Notes: generated by a model not told the origin, from the letters alone. Positions 55,387-64,000 are shown, counted from the first letter of the stretch. The stretch is 64,000 nucleotides of DNA from Thalassoglobus sp. JC818 (GCF_040717535.1 NZ_JBFEFI010000003.1:256001-320000), one strand, 5' to 3'. Numbers and translations: made by a program.

Positions 55387-56694
55387 CTAGGAACGATCCG
55401 CCTGTGGAACATAGGCGTCGAGTTTCTGGCTGGCGAACATTTCTTTTCGAGTGTCCAGCTGCGAGAGTCGCAGTCGACCGTCGATCATAGGGACACTCAC
55501 CCAGTTGTCACCGATGAGCGGACGGGCGTACTTCACAAAGTCATCTGTGACATCCGTTCCGCACTCGCTGATCCAGTTCGAAGGAAACTTTCGGTCCTTC
55601 TCTGCGACTTCGCTGAGCGGAGCTTTGTCGTATTTGACCTGGTAGTTGTCCCAGTCGGTCCGAAGAATTGTCGACATGTATCCGTGCTCTCTAGCACCAG
55701 CGAGAAGAGCAGCCTTTTGGCCGACATAGTACGACTCTTCAAGGTCAACGGTCGAGGCGTAGACCATGTCGTTTCTCTGGTGAGTCCCCGGAACGTTACA
55801 CCGGGCAGCACCTTTGACAGCGAGGCCGCGATCGTTCAATGCGTTGGTGAGCATCTGTCCGACTGTAATCTTGCTTGAAGAGAATGTCGGATGCCCGAAG
55901 GAATCACGCACGATGAACTCTTCCGGAATTTCCAATCCAGTGATGGAAAGTCCTTCGCTGACGACCACGATTGCTCGACCGCGTTCTTTGAGAAGGTTGT
56001 TGACGTTCTCATGAATCTGGTCGATCGTGACTTCACGTTCTGCGAGATAAATCTGCAGAGGCATTTCACGATTTGGATCAGCCAGTCGCGCAGCTGCGGG
56101 GATGTACCCAATTTTGCGTCCCATGGCTTGCAGCACAAGCACAGGATCAGCGGGGCACGAGCCGCGATTTTCCTCGTTCGCCTGTTGAATGTAGTGAGCC
56201 CAGTATCGGGCAGTGGATCCGTACCCGGGGGTGTGGTCGACCAGTTTGAATTCGCTGTCACCGACATCGTTGTCGATTGTCTTTGGTCCCCCGAGTCCGC
56301 AGACATCGAGACCACGTTCGCGAGCCAGGTTGGCGACGGTGTAAGCGGTGTGCATCGAATCGTTTCCGCCGACGTAGCAGAAGTATCCAATGTCGTGAGC
56401 TTTGAAGACTTCCATGACGCGATCGAAGTCTTCGTCCTGTCCCGGCTTTAGTTTGTAGCGGCAGGTTCCGAATGACCCAGCTGCCGGAGTCGTCCGCAGC
56501 AAGGCGATTTCTTCGGCCGACTGCTTCGACAGGTCGAGCAGTTCTTCTTTGAGAACGCCTTCGATGCCGTGCCAGCCAGCGTAAACCGTTCCGATTTCGT
56601 CCATCTGTCGGGCAGTTTCAACAATTCCACGAACGGTATTGTTGATCACCGCCGACGGTCCGCCCGACTGGGCAACGATCATGTTCTTTGCCAT
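55387..56694 (-). CDS. pfp: 6-phosphofructokinase, diphosphate-type
   Basis: This 435-residue enzyme phosphorylates fructose-6-phosphate, probably with diphosphate and reversibly. The phosphoryl-donor loop reads YVGGNDSMHTA: the Asp in place of the Gly of ATP enzymes (GGDG) is the PPi-type signature. LGGPKTIDNDVGDSE carries the catalytic TIDND, and LQAMGRKIGYIPAAARLA is the substrate block. The N-terminal AQSGGPSAVINNTVRGIVE is also typical of the group. It lies downstream of the sugar-transport genes on the same strand, separated by 447 bases that include repeats, so it is probably a separate transcript. Fructose-bisphosphate aldolase is at the other end of the module. Confidence 0.95.
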   Translation of the reverse strand: MAKNMIVAQSGGPSAVINNTVRGIVETARQMDEIGTVYAGWHGIEGVLKEELLDLSKQSAEEIALLRTTPAAGSFGTCRYKLKPGQDEDFDRVMEVFKAHDIGYFCYVGGNDSMHTAYTVANLARERGLDVCGLGGPKTIDNDVGDSEFKLVDHTPGYGSTARYWAHYIQQANEENRGSCPADPVLVLQAMGRKIGYIPAAARLADPNREMPLQIYLAEREVTIDQIHENVNNLLKERGRAIVVVSEGLSITGLEIPEEFIVRDSFGHPTFSSSKITVGQMLTNALNDRGLAVKGAARCNVPGTHQRNDMVYASTVDLEESYYVGQKAALLAGAREHGYMSTILRTDWDNYQVKYDKAPLSEVAEKDRKFPSNWISECGTDVTDDFVKYARPLIGDNWVSVPMIDGRLRLSQLDTRKEMFASQKLDAYVPQADRS

Positions 56695-56729
56695 GTTTTC
56701 TTTCCGTCTAGACCACTTTTATGGTTTCT

Positions 56730-56783
56730 GTGCATTCGCCTGAACTCAGTTTTTTCGATGAATTCTGCGTTTGCTCGTGCGAA
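56730..56783 (-). repeat. dispersed repeat, half copy in tandem with copy 2
   Basis: GTGCATTCGCCTGAACT at one end and GTTTGCTCGTGCGAA at the other are shared with 56833-56885 in the same orientation and with the same spacing (54 versus 53 bases). The start-to-start distance is about 103 bases. The segment corresponding to AGAGCACATTGCTCT is missing. Confidence 0.65.
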
Positions 56784-56812
56784 TCGCTGAAAACCAGAGA
56801 TGAAGATGCTCG

Positions 56813-56886
56813 AGAGCACATTGCTCTTGCCTGTGCACTCGCCTGGACTGTTGAAGATGTTTTTCGTCCAGTTTGCTCGTGCGAAA
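56813..56886 (-). repeat. dispersed repeat, copy 2
   Basis: Read on the minus strand it contains TTCGCACGAGCAAAC, then after 41 bases from the CGCACG block GCGAGTGCACAGGCAAGAGC and TGTGCTCT. The same blocks and spacing occur on the plus strand at 18893-18966. Minus-strand frames across it give a repeated Phe-Ala-Arg-Ala-Asn or Ser-His-Glu-Gln-Thr pattern, which reflects the repeat and not a protein. The surrounding 447-base gap (56695-57141) holds no recognisable gene. Confidence 0.7.
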
Positions 56887-57141
56887 TTGCGCAGATCATT
56901 TCGAAAAATGCCCTGCCTCCGCATGCTCAGAGTCGTTGACTCCGGTTTTCACGAATCCTAACGAATGTCGAGACCGATGTGAAATGGACTCGATGTCTGT
57001 TCGAACGTGTTGGAATCATTGATGTTAACGCGACGGGTTGTGTCGATCGGGGAGGAGGATCAGTTCGAGTCGCATCAGGGAAACAGCGAGAGCGAGTCAC
57101 TTTCACGGACTCACAAACTGATCGTAAAGTGTTCGATGGAC

Positions 57142-58539
57142 TCATCGGCGTTTCTTGAATTGATCAATCACGACGGCCCCGAGGATCAGGAGTCCGAAGA
57201 CGACTTTCTGTTCGTAGCTTTTGACTCCGGCCATATTGAGCCCGTTCTGGATGACGGCGATGATCATGGCACCGGTTAACGTTCCGAAGATTCGCCCTTC
57301 ACCGCCGGCCAGACTGGTTCCACCGACGACTACTGCTGCGATGACTTGAAGCTCATAGAGTTCGCCAGCGTTCGGGCGTCCTCCTTCAAAACGTGACGCG
57401 TCGACCACTCCTCCAATTCCAGCCATCGTCGCGCAGATCGCATAGACTGCGATGAGAACCGCAGTCACCGGCACTCCGGAAAGTCGGGCTGCTTCCGCAT
57501 TGCCTCCGACCGCGTACAAATACCGACCGAATGCGGTGTGACTCATGACATAGTGGGCGAGTGCATACAGCCCGAGCATCAACAGGATTGGAATCGGAAT
57601 CGACAAGAACTCTCCGTTTCCCAATGTGGAGAACGACTGAGCTGTGATCTTGATCGCTTCCGGTGTGCCTTCGGTCGTGCCGCCACTCAGGTAGCTTTGA
57701 TATCTCACCGCGAGGATCAGGGCGACGCCTCTCGCAATCATCATCGCTGCCAACGTCACGATGAAAGCTGGCACTCGAAAGAACGTGACCATCACTCCGT
57801 TGAACAGCCCGCAGAGCAGGCATGCGAAAACTCCAAGAAAGGCACAGAACGCCATCGTCATCACCGACGCGTTGGCCCCTCCAAGACTCTGCAATGCAAT
57901 GGCAGTCACGACAGCCGAGACCGCCAGAATGCTTCCCACAGAGAGATCAATCCCGGCGGTAATGATCACCATCGTCATTCCAATGGCGATGATGGCAACG
58001 TCTGCGTTCTGATTGACAACGTTCAGAAGGTTTTCACGCGTCAAGAACGTCGGCCAGTAGTAACTCTTCGGAATGAAGACCTCGACGCCGGAGAGCGATG
58101 GGTAAGTCTCTTGCAGCTTGTCGAGGCTTTCTCTTCTGATCGGGCCAAACTGAGCGCCAGCATGATGAGTTGCGATCGCACCTAAGCTTTTTCCGGCAGC
58201 CCCGATCTCTTCCATCGCCTTGCGAAGGTCCGCTGGTGAACCAGACAGTGTGTCAAGAACTTCGACCTGATTCTTCTTCAACTGCTTCTCAAGAGCGGTC
58301 GCAAACTCGCGGTCGCCGACTGTGTTTCGAATGACGATCAGAACGTTCCCGCCCGGTCCGATCGAATCGGAAATCGTGTTACCAACTTCAACTCCAGCCG
58401 CTTCGGAAATCGGTTGCTGCTCCCCGTACGTCATGTAGCTGTAGTAAGCACACAGGAGAATCAGAACGAAAACGGACCCGTAGTTTGCCACGAAATTCGA
58501 GCGGAGCAGTCGATCCTGCATTTGTGAGAAAGCTTTCAT
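57142..58539 (-). CDS. RbsC-type sugar ABC transporter permease with extracytoplasmic insert
   Basis: A 465-residue permease of the ribose/xylose type. The first helix is at about 21-37. Residues 40-170 form a polar segment with an alpha/beta look (NVLIVIRNTVGDREFATALEKQLKKNQVEVLDTL, AIATHHAGAQFGPIRRE). The canonical permease follows: NQNADVAIIAIGMTMVIITAGIDLSVGS, GLFNGVMVTFFRVPAFIVTLAAMMIARG, GRYLYAVGGNAEAARLSGV and VVVGGTSLAGGEGRIFGTLTGAMII. Usual RbsC is about 320 residues, so the insert adds about 130. It lies 124 bases after the ATPase gene on the same strand. The insert may contact the binding protein or sugar; that is inference. Confidence 0.92.
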   Translation of the reverse strand: MKAFSQMQDRLLRSNFVANYGSVFVLILLCAYYSYMTYGEQQPISEAAGVEVGNTISDSIGPGGNVLIVIRNTVGDREFATALEKQLKKNQVEVLDTLSGSPADLRKAMEEIGAAGKSLGAIATHHAGAQFGPIRRESLDKLQETYPSLSGVEVFIPKSYYWPTFLTRENLLNVVNQNADVAIIAIGMTMVIITAGIDLSVGSILAVSAVVTAIALQSLGGANASVMTMAFCAFLGVFACLLCGLFNGVMVTFFRVPAFIVTLAAMMIARGVALILAVRYQSYLSGGTTEGTPEAIKITAQSFSTLGNGEFLSIPIPILLMLGLYALAHYVMSHTAFGRYLYAVGGNAEAARLSGVPVTAVLIAVYAICATMAGIGGVVDASRFEGGRPNAGELYELQVIAAVVVGGTSLAGGEGRIFGTLTGAMIIAVIQNGLNMAGVKSYEQKVVFGLLILGAVVIDQFKKRR

Positions 58540-58663
58540 CTTCTGAGGTCTTGCGAAGCAATTCCGATCAAATTTCTATCGAGGTCGGGGAAGGATTCTT
58601 TGAGCGAACGGGATTTCGAAACTCTTTGTTTCTGGATTGCAGCGATGAATTCATCAACTTGGT

Positions 58664-60169
58664 TTAACGTATTGCGAGATCCATAATCTGGACCTGTGTC
58701 GCGTTTTCGACATCAGAGATCTCTCCGGTCAGCCGCCCTTCGTGCATTACCAGAATCCTGTCAGCCATTCCGAGAACTTCAGGAAGTTCACTGCTGATCA
58801 TGAGTATGGCTTTGCCTTCAGCGACAAGTTGATTCATGAGTTGATAGATTTCGTACTTGGCACCGACGTCGATTCCGCGAGTCGGCTCGTCGAAAATCAC
58901 GACCTCGCTTTGCCGTTGAAGCCACTTCGCGAGAACGACCTTCTGCTGATTTCCGCCGGAGAGAGTACGGGCGGGCTGGTGAACGTCTGCGAGTCGAATA
59001 TTCAGTTGCTCGCGATAGTTTTGAAAAGCACTTTCCTCACGGGCAGACTGGATTGCGGTCCATGCAGTCATTTCCCCCAGGTTCGGCAACGAAAAGTTAT
59101 GCAAGACCGACTGGCTGACAACAAGCCCCTGTGACTTTCGGTCTTCCGTGAGCAGGCAAATTCCAGATGTGATCGCTTGTCGCGGATTGCGGATCGTAAT
59201 CGGTTTGCCGTGAAGGGAGATTGTTCCCGCATCCAATGTGTCTGCACCGAAGAGCAAGCGGGCGACTTCTGTCCGCCCCGAGCCAATCAGCCCGGTGAGT
59301 GCGACGATCTCACCCTTTCGAATCGACAATGAGACTTCGTTGACTTTCGGGCGTCGCGTGAGCCCGGAAGCGGAAAGAGCGACATTGCCAATGTTTGATG
59401 TCCGCTTGGGAAACTCCTGATCGAGGGTTCGTCCGACCATTTGCTCGATCAGTCTCTCGCGTGACAATTGGGCTGTCGGCCCGGTCGAGACGTGTTTACC
59501 GTCGCGGAGAATCATGATTCGATCGCTGATTTCGAAGATCTCATTCAGCCGATGGCTGATGTAAATGACTGCGATCCCCTGATTCTTCAACTCGCGGATG
59601 ACTCGAAAGAGTCCTTCGACTTCTTGGGGAGAGAGTGCCGCTGTCGGTTCATCCATGACGATCAGACGCGATTGAACCAGCAGTGCTTTTCCGATTTCGA
59701 CGAGTTGCTGTTCCGCGATCGTCAGGTGCTTGCAGGGTGTTTCAAGCGGAATCTTTGCACCGAGTTGCTCGAAGACTTCTTGAGCGCGAGCGGTTTCCTG
59801 GCGTTGATTGATCCCCCCGAGGAGTGAAGGCTCTTGTCCGAGGAAGAGATTTTCGCGAACCGTCAGCGACGGAATGAGGTTGAATTCCTGATGGATCACC
59901 CGAATGCCCGCCTGAGCAGCAGCGGCGGGCTTTCCGGACTGCAACCGATTTCCATCGATGAAAATCGTTCCGGAGGTCGGGCTGTGAATCCCGCACAGAA
60001 TTTTCATCAACGTGCTTTTGCCAGCCCCGTTCTCACCGAGCAGTGCGAGGATCTCTCCTTCAGCAAGATCAAGATTGACATCTTCCAACACTCTCACGGA
60101 GGCGAAGGACTTCGAAATGCCTTCCATCTTCAGTAGCGGAGAAGCGGACTTGTCGGCTTGTTTGGTCAT
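58664..60169 (-). CDS. RbsA/MglA-type sugar ABC transporter ATP-binding protein
   Basis: This 501-residue tandem ATPase powers the permease. The ATG at 60169 precedes MTKQADKSASPLLKMEGISKSF; a GTG eight codons upstream is the alternative. The first cassette has GENGAGKSTLMKILCG, TIAEQQLVEIGKALL (variant signature) and LIVMDEPTAALS. The second has the degenerate GLIGSGRTEVARLLFG P-loop, LSGGNQQKVVLAKWL and VVIFDEPTRGIDVGAKYEI. This unequal pair is normal for the carbohydrate-uptake 2 family. The size is normal. The substrate class is monosaccharides such as ribose, galactose or xylose. Confidence 0.95.
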   Translation of the reverse strand: MTKQADKSASPLLKMEGISKSFASVRVLEDVNLDLAEGEILALLGENGAGKSTLMKILCGIHSPTSGTIFIDGNRLQSGKPAAAAQAGIRVIHQEFNLIPSLTVRENLFLGQEPSLLGGINQRQETARAQEVFEQLGAKIPLETPCKHLTIAEQQLVEIGKALLVQSRLIVMDEPTAALSPQEVEGLFRVIRELKNQGIAVIYISHRLNEIFEISDRIMILRDGKHVSTGPTAQLSRERLIEQMVGRTLDQEFPKRTSNIGNVALSASGLTRRPKVNEVSLSIRKGEIVALTGLIGSGRTEVARLLFGADTLDAGTISLHGKPITIRNPRQAITSGICLLTEDRKSQGLVVSQSVLHNFSLPNLGEMTAWTAIQSAREESAFQNYREQLNIRLADVHQPARTLSGGNQQKVVLAKWLQRQSEVVIFDEPTRGIDVGAKYEIYQLMNQLVAEGKAILMISSELPEVLGMADRILVMHEGRLTGEISDVENATQVQIMDLAIR

Positions 60170-60358
60170 GAATTCACTGGTGGAATCGACCACTTTCTTG
60201 GTTACTTAGTACTCGAGAGAACATGTTGTCGTTGACGTTCATCAACGCGGCTCAATTCTCTATTCAGATTCGTCCAGTGAATTTCGACAACGTCCACCCA
60301 GTGTTAATCGCTCCCCAATGGAGTTTCACAACCTGAAAACGGGATGAACACCCAATGA

Positions 60359-61363
60359 TCAGTCCAGATCGGGATCAGCCTCGGCGTCTTTTTTCCGATA
60401 TAATTCGGTTGGAATCAGTTGGACGCTTTCGAGCGTTTCGCCGTCAAAATACTTGATGACATTCTTGACGGTCACCTCTCCCATCTTCTCCGGGAACTGG
60501 ATCGGGTCCGCGTAAATTCGACCCTCTTTGATCGCCTGCTTCCCTTCCTTCTGGCCATCAAAGCCAATCACCTTTACTTGGTCAGCTCGGTCGGACTGCT
60601 CGAGAGCAGTGCACGCGCCGAGCGCTGAGGGATCGTTGATGGCGAAGATTCCCGCCAGATTCGGATGCTGTTGAAGTGCGTCCAATGTCGCTGCATACCC
60701 TTCGTCGCGGAGTCCACCACCTTCAAGTTCCGCCACGACTTCAATTTTTCCATCCGTGCGATCGGTGTTGTATTCGTTGATTTCGTCAGTGAAGCCACGG
60801 ACGCGCTCGACGCAGGAGTTTGCTTGTTTGAAGTGCAGGACGAGGACTTCACCACCATACTCACCGAGTGCTTCGATCATCGCTTGCCCAGCGAGTCGCC
60901 CTCCCTGGTAGTTGTCGGTGCCGATGTGGGCAGTGATGTCGACATCTTCAGCGACACACTGGAGATCACAGGTGAAGACCGGAATCCCCGCTTCATTCGC
61001 TTTCTTGATCGCTGGGCCAATCGCCACTCGATCAGCAGGATTGATGACAATCGCAGTGACGCCTTGGGCAATGTAGTTGTCGATGTGTTTGGACTGCGTG
61101 TTGACATCCCGCTCAGCATCGTTGACGAGGACAGTAAATCCATGCGATTTGCCAGCTTCGGTCATGCTGTCAGCGATGACTTTGAAAAACGGGTTCTTCA
61201 GAGTGAGTGCACTGAAGGCGATTGTCCCGCGAGACTCGCCCGGAACTCTGGCCGTCGTGTCGCCGTCGACAGTCTTTTCGGGAGTGGCAGCACGTTCTCC
61301 AGTACAGCCAATTGCCAGACACAAACAGAAGAGGGTGAAGACCAATGACCAACGGTGATTCAT
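60359..61363 (-). CDS. sugar ABC transporter substrate-binding lipoprotein (RbsB-like)
   Basis: A 334-residue lipoprotein: signal LVFTLFCLCLAIGCTG with the lipobox Cys near residue 20. The periplasmic-binding-protein type 1 fold shows GTIAFSALTLKNPFFKVIADSMTEAGK, VLVNDAERDVNTQSKHIDNYIAQGVTAIVINPAD, VDITAHIGTDNYQGGRLAGQAMIE and IFAINDPSALGACTALEQ. The ribose-binding layout is clear, but the ligand cannot be told. GGAG lies nine bases upstream of the ATG. It precedes the ATPase gene by 189 bases on the same strand, and a terminator separates it from the aldolase gene upstream. Confidence 0.94.
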   Translation of the reverse strand: MNHRWSLVFTLFCLCLAIGCTGERAATPEKTVDGDTTARVPGESRGTIAFSALTLKNPFFKVIADSMTEAGKSHGFTVLVNDAERDVNTQSKHIDNYIAQGVTAIVINPADRVAIGPAIKKANEAGIPVFTCDLQCVAEDVDITAHIGTDNYQGGRLAGQAMIEALGEYGGEVLVLHFKQANSCVERVRGFTDEINEYNTDRTDGKIEVVAELEGGGLRDEGYAATLDALQQHPNLAGIFAINDPSALGACTALEQSDRADQVKVIGFDGQKEGKQAIKEGRIYADPIQFPEKMGEVTVKNVIKYFDGETLESVQLIPTELYRKKDAEADPDLD

Positions 61364-61464
61364 GAAATTCTGCTCCAGAAGCGCTCGGAATAACAGAATG
61401 ACAAGATTAGATGAAAACCCTCAACGCATCCACCAACTTTGATTGTCTCATAGAGCGCACGAAG

Positions 61465-61500
61465 AAACCCCTGCCGGTTTTGCGTCCGACAGGGGTTTTT
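61465..61500 (-). terminator. terminator after the aldolase gene
   Basis: AAACCCCTG and CAGGGGTTT form a 9-bp stem around a 16-base region that itself can pair (CCGG). On the minus strand the stem is followed by CTTC, and on the plus strand by TTTTC. It lies 134 bases after the aldolase stop and before the binding-protein gene, so the two genes are probably separate transcripts. Confidence 0.65.
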
Positions 61501-61633
61501 CACTGAGTAACACTTCGCATGCTGGAGTCGCGAAAACGCTGCTCCAACGATTATTCAAGCTTCGCTGACGATCAAGACCGTGAATCAGATTCCCTGATCG
61601 TTGAAATCGCTGCGAAACCGAATTTGCGATGCT

Positions 61634-62674
61634 TTAGACTTTTCCGAAGATGGTTTTGCCAACTGAGTGCAGGTCGTCGCACGCCTGAACGAGGCGCTGA
61701 GCGACTCCCTCTTCAGCCTTCTTCAGGTAAGAGCGAGGATCGTAGACTTTCTTGTTTCCAACTTCGCCGTCGATTTTGAGGACGCCTTCGTAGTTGGAGA
61801 ACATGTGATCGACAACCGGACGGGTGAACGCGTACTGGGTGTCGGTATCGATGTTCATTTTGACCACGCCGTAGGCGAGGGTCTCTTCGAGTTCGTGACG
61901 AGGAGTTCCCGATCCGCCGTGGAAGACGAGGTCAAACTCTGCGTCTTTTCCGTATTTCGACATCACAGCTTCCTGACCACTTTTCAGGATGTCTGGACGC
62001 AAGCGGACTGAACCGGGCTTGTAGTGACCGTGAACGTTTCCGAAGGTCGCTGCGAACAGGAATCGGCCGATGGAGCTGAGTTCCTCGTGAACTTTCACCA
62101 TGTCTTCTGGTGTGGTGTAAAGCTTGTCGTCGGGAACACTTTCCATGCTGGCCCCGGCAGCACCATCTTCTTCACCACCAACAACACCAGCTTCGACTTC
62201 GAGAATGATCTCGTTCTCAGCACAGAGTTTCAGCAACTCTTTGGAAAGCGCCATGTTTTCATCGAGAGGCAAGTTCGACGCATCGAGCATGTGCGATTGG
62301 AACAGGTTGCCATTTCCGGCAGCTCGACGATCTGCGGTTGCTTGGATCAATGGCTTCAGGAATGTGTCGACGGAATCTGGAGGACAGTGATCGGTGTGCA
62401 AAGCGACGAGAATATCGTATCGCTCAGCGAGTCGGTGACATGCTTCGGCGAGGACGATCGAACCCAGAACATTGTCGCCGACATTCAAGCCTGAGGCAAA
62501 TTTTCCGCCGCCGGTGGACATCTGAATGATTCCATCCGACTTCGAATCCGCAAAGCCTTTGAGAGCAGCATTGAGGGTGACAAGCGAAGTAATGTTGACC
62601 GCTGGATAGGCATAATCACCTTCCTGGGCGGCGTCGAGCATCGCGGCATATTGTTGAGGTGTTGCGACAGGCAT
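61634..62674 (-). CDS. fbaA: class II fructose-bisphosphate aldolase
   Basis: This 346-residue zinc enzyme cleaves fructose-1,6-bisphosphate. Motifs are VALHTDHCPPDSVDTFLKP (catalytic Asp and zinc His), LEVEAGVVGGEEDGA (zinc Glu), FGNVHGHYKPGSVRLRPDIL (zinc His and K+ site), DLVFHGGSGTP and MNIDTDTQYAFTRPV. The length and motifs match the FbaA (class IIA) group. Together with pfp at the other end of the module it brackets the sugar transporter genes. A divergent sugar isomerase/epimerase gene begins 291 bases upstream. Confidence 0.96.
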   Translation of the reverse strand: MPVATPQQYAAMLDAAQEGDYAYPAVNITSLVTLNAALKGFADSKSDGIIQMSTGGGKFASGLNVGDNVLGSIVLAEACHRLAERYDILVALHTDHCPPDSVDTFLKPLIQATADRRAAGNGNLFQSHMLDASNLPLDENMALSKELLKLCAENEIILEVEAGVVGGEEDGAAGASMESVPDDKLYTTPEDMVKVHEELSSIGRFLFAATFGNVHGHYKPGSVRLRPDILKSGQEAVMSKYGKDAEFDLVFHGGSGTPRHELEETLAYGVVKMNIDTDTQYAFTRPVVDHMFSNYEGVLKIDGEVGNKKVYDPRSYLKKAEEGVAQRLVQACDDLHSVGKTIFGKV

Positions 62675-62965
62675 TGGTTTGGCTCCGAAGGGTTGAAATG
62701 AGTTGCGGTTCTGTCACAAACGACGTGAAACTCGCATTTGAAGTGGTCTTCATGATCAAGAACCCGATTGAAAAGTCACAAGAGTGAATGTTTCGTGCGG
62801 GGTGATTTGATCAGCTGAACGGCAATTGCAATTTGAAGCGACCGATTCTGAACCTCGAACTGTGGATACGGTTCGTCTTGGTCGCCCAAACCGCTATGTT
62901 AGTGACCCGAGACGACTGTCTCCAAGGATTTGACCGCATCAATCTTCTCAATCAAGCGAAATCCG

Positions 62966-63796
62966 ATGCAATTAGGACTGATCAACTCCGCGTGGGCTCA
63001 AACCGGGCTCGAAACCGGCTGGGGAATCCGCAAAACGAAGGAGATTGGCTTCGACTGCATCGACATCTTCACCGATCCACTCGATATCGACCAGAAAGAA
63101 CGCAAGCTCATTAAGTCAGAATGCGATCAGGTCGACCTGCCGATTCGCTCCATTTGCTGTGTCGCAACTGGCCTCATCGATTTCAATCCCAGCGTTCAGC
63201 AGTTTCATATCGACCGCTGCAAGAGCTTTCTCGAACTCGTCAGCGAATACGAAGCCGACAATTTGCTGCTTGTTCTGGGGGAATACATCTGGAATCAGGA
63301 AGTGATTCCGCCCGAAGAGCAGTGGCAGCTGGCGGTCGAAAGCTGTATGGAATTGGCCCACACAGCGGACGAGCTTGGAGTTCGGATTGCACTCGAGTTG
63401 GAACCGTTTCCGCTCTCGCTCCTCAATAGTGTCGACAGAATGGTTTCCTTCGTCGATGAGGTGGATCACCCTGCTGTCGGCGCCAATATCGATATCTCTC
63501 ACATGCTCTTGGCTGGTGAGGAACCTGCTAAGTTGAGAAAACTCAAAGACAAGGCAATTCACGTCCATATTTCAGATTGTGACGGCAAGAAACATGGAGA
63601 CCTGCCGCCCGGACATGGAGTTGTCGACTTCATTCCCTATCTCGAAGAGATTCGAGGGTTGGAAATCGATGGGGCGATCTCGATCGAACTGGAGTATTCG
63701 CCTGAGCCGGATAAAATTGAAGAGTGGGTTCGAGAAGCCTACGAAGCGACAGATCGCTTGATGCAGCAGGTAGGATTGAGAACAGAAAAATCGTGA
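62966..63796 (+). CDS. sugar phosphate isomerase/epimerase (TIM barrel)
   Basis: A 276-residue AP-endonuclease-2-like TIM barrel protein. The ATG at 62966 starts MQLGLINSAWAQTGLETGW; a longer frame adds no family features. Metal-binding positions typical of the superfamily are visible: Glu in ELEPFPLSLL, Asp and His in GANIDISHMLLAG, His in KAIHVHISDCDGKKHGDLPPGHGVVDF, and the C-terminal Glu in ISIELEYSP. Members include xylose isomerase-like, tagatose epimerase and myo-inosose enzymes. The specific sugar is unknown. It is divergent from the aldolase gene and next to a sugar transporter module, so catabolism of the imported sugar is a reasonable inference. Confidence 0.88.
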   Translation: MQLGLINSAWAQTGLETGWGIRKTKEIGFDCIDIFTDPLDIDQKERKLIKSECDQVDLPIRSICCVATGLIDFNPSVQQFHIDRCKSFLELVSEYEADNLLLVLGEYIWNQEVIPPEEQWQLAVESCMELAHTADELGVRIALELEPFPLSLLNSVDRMVSFVDEVDHPAVGANIDISHMLLAGEEPAKLRKLKDKAIHVHISDCDGKKHGDLPPGHGVVDFIPYLEEIRGLEIDGAISIELEYSPEPDKIEEWVREAYEATDRLMQQVGLRTEKS

Positions 63797-64000
63797 CAAA
63801 GGAACACTGAATCGTCTACACGTCTCGTTGTGAAAAACTCACGTAGATCGGATTGACTGAGGCTTTGACAAGCCCTGATCAAGTCGACTTGTGAGTGCTC
63901 ACCAACGAGCAGCGTCGGTTCAGTCCTTCCGACACATCAATCACTGACATATTGCGGTAAAGACTTTCGAGTCAAAACATAAAGACCAAGGCATGCACAG
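63797..64000. other. right edge, no gene seen
   Basis: The final 204 bases after the isomerase/epimerase stop contain no recognisable coding frame, hairpin terminator or repeat. The region is too short to say more. Confidence 0.4.

Noticed and set aside
56679-56924. Minus-strand frames with repeated FARAN or SHEQT peptides
   Set aside because: The peptide repetition reflects the DNA repeats at 56730-56886, and several frames show it equally, which argues against coding.

Overview
The window looks like chromosomal DNA of a planctomycete, most likely a Planctomycetaceae-type member with moderate GC. The evidence is the set of lineage-typical genes: secreted DUF1570, DUF1501 (Tat) and two DUF1080 proteins, a Trx7/PDZ protein of the kind known as a planctomycete (seleno)protein, a membrane-anchored Ser/Thr kinase with a beta-helix ectodomain, an enlarged UvrA and a diphosphate-type phosphofructokinase. 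The genus is not determinable from what I can see. No rRNA, CRISPR array, insertion sequence or intact prophage is visible.

Layout. 1-1.1 kb: the left edge of a DUF2924 module of the kind often found with site-specific recombinases, truncated by the window, lying downstream of an initiator tRNA gene that has its own terminator. 1.2-8 kb: secreted DUF1570 protein, purB, a membrane-anchored FlgF/FlgG-like protein, a DUF1080 protein and ispH. 8-15 kb: an oversized uvrA carrying a third, partial UvrA unit, an orphan parB and a GT39-type glycosyltransferase. 15-22 kb: Trx7/heme/PDZ protein, DUF1080, HAD hydrolase, alpha/beta hydrolase, AlkA-type glycosylase, DUF1501 protein and methyltransferase. 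22-25 kb: translationally coupled ispA-dxs. 25-32 kb: glycosylasparaginase, acyltransferase with inserted ankyrin repeats, and metH. 32-42.4 kb: purA, secreted Dabb protein, desaturase, glycosyltransferase plus metallophosphoesterase, hpt-aroF and ilvB. 43-55 kb: kinase, BON protein, glycosyltransferase-sulfotransferase fusion, tiny Tat protein, hslVU, PQQ-propeller, FHA-like protein, YdcZ transporter and ArnT-like transferase. 55-64 kb: a sugar module, all on the minus strand (fba, binding protein, ATPase, permease, pfp), with a divergent sugar-phosphate isomerase/epimerase.

How the genes fit together. purB, purA and hpt cover AMP synthesis and purine salvage. dxs, ispA and ispH supply three steps of MEP-pathway isoprenoid synthesis. 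aroF, ilvB and metH are amino-acid biosynthesis entry or key steps. The right end combines import of a pentose- or hexose-like sugar with two central glycolytic enzymes. Most genes are chromosomal housekeeping. The unusual features are architectural: several fusions or insertions (UvrA 1.3x, ankyrin in an acyltransferase, GT-sulfotransferase, permease with an extracytoplasmic insert, FlgG-like protein with a membrane anchor) and a short dispersed repeat present at about 18.9 kb and 56.8 kb. I did not find a clear, wholly new multi-gene system. Start codons were chosen by ribosome-binding site and signal peptide where this differed from the longest frame.
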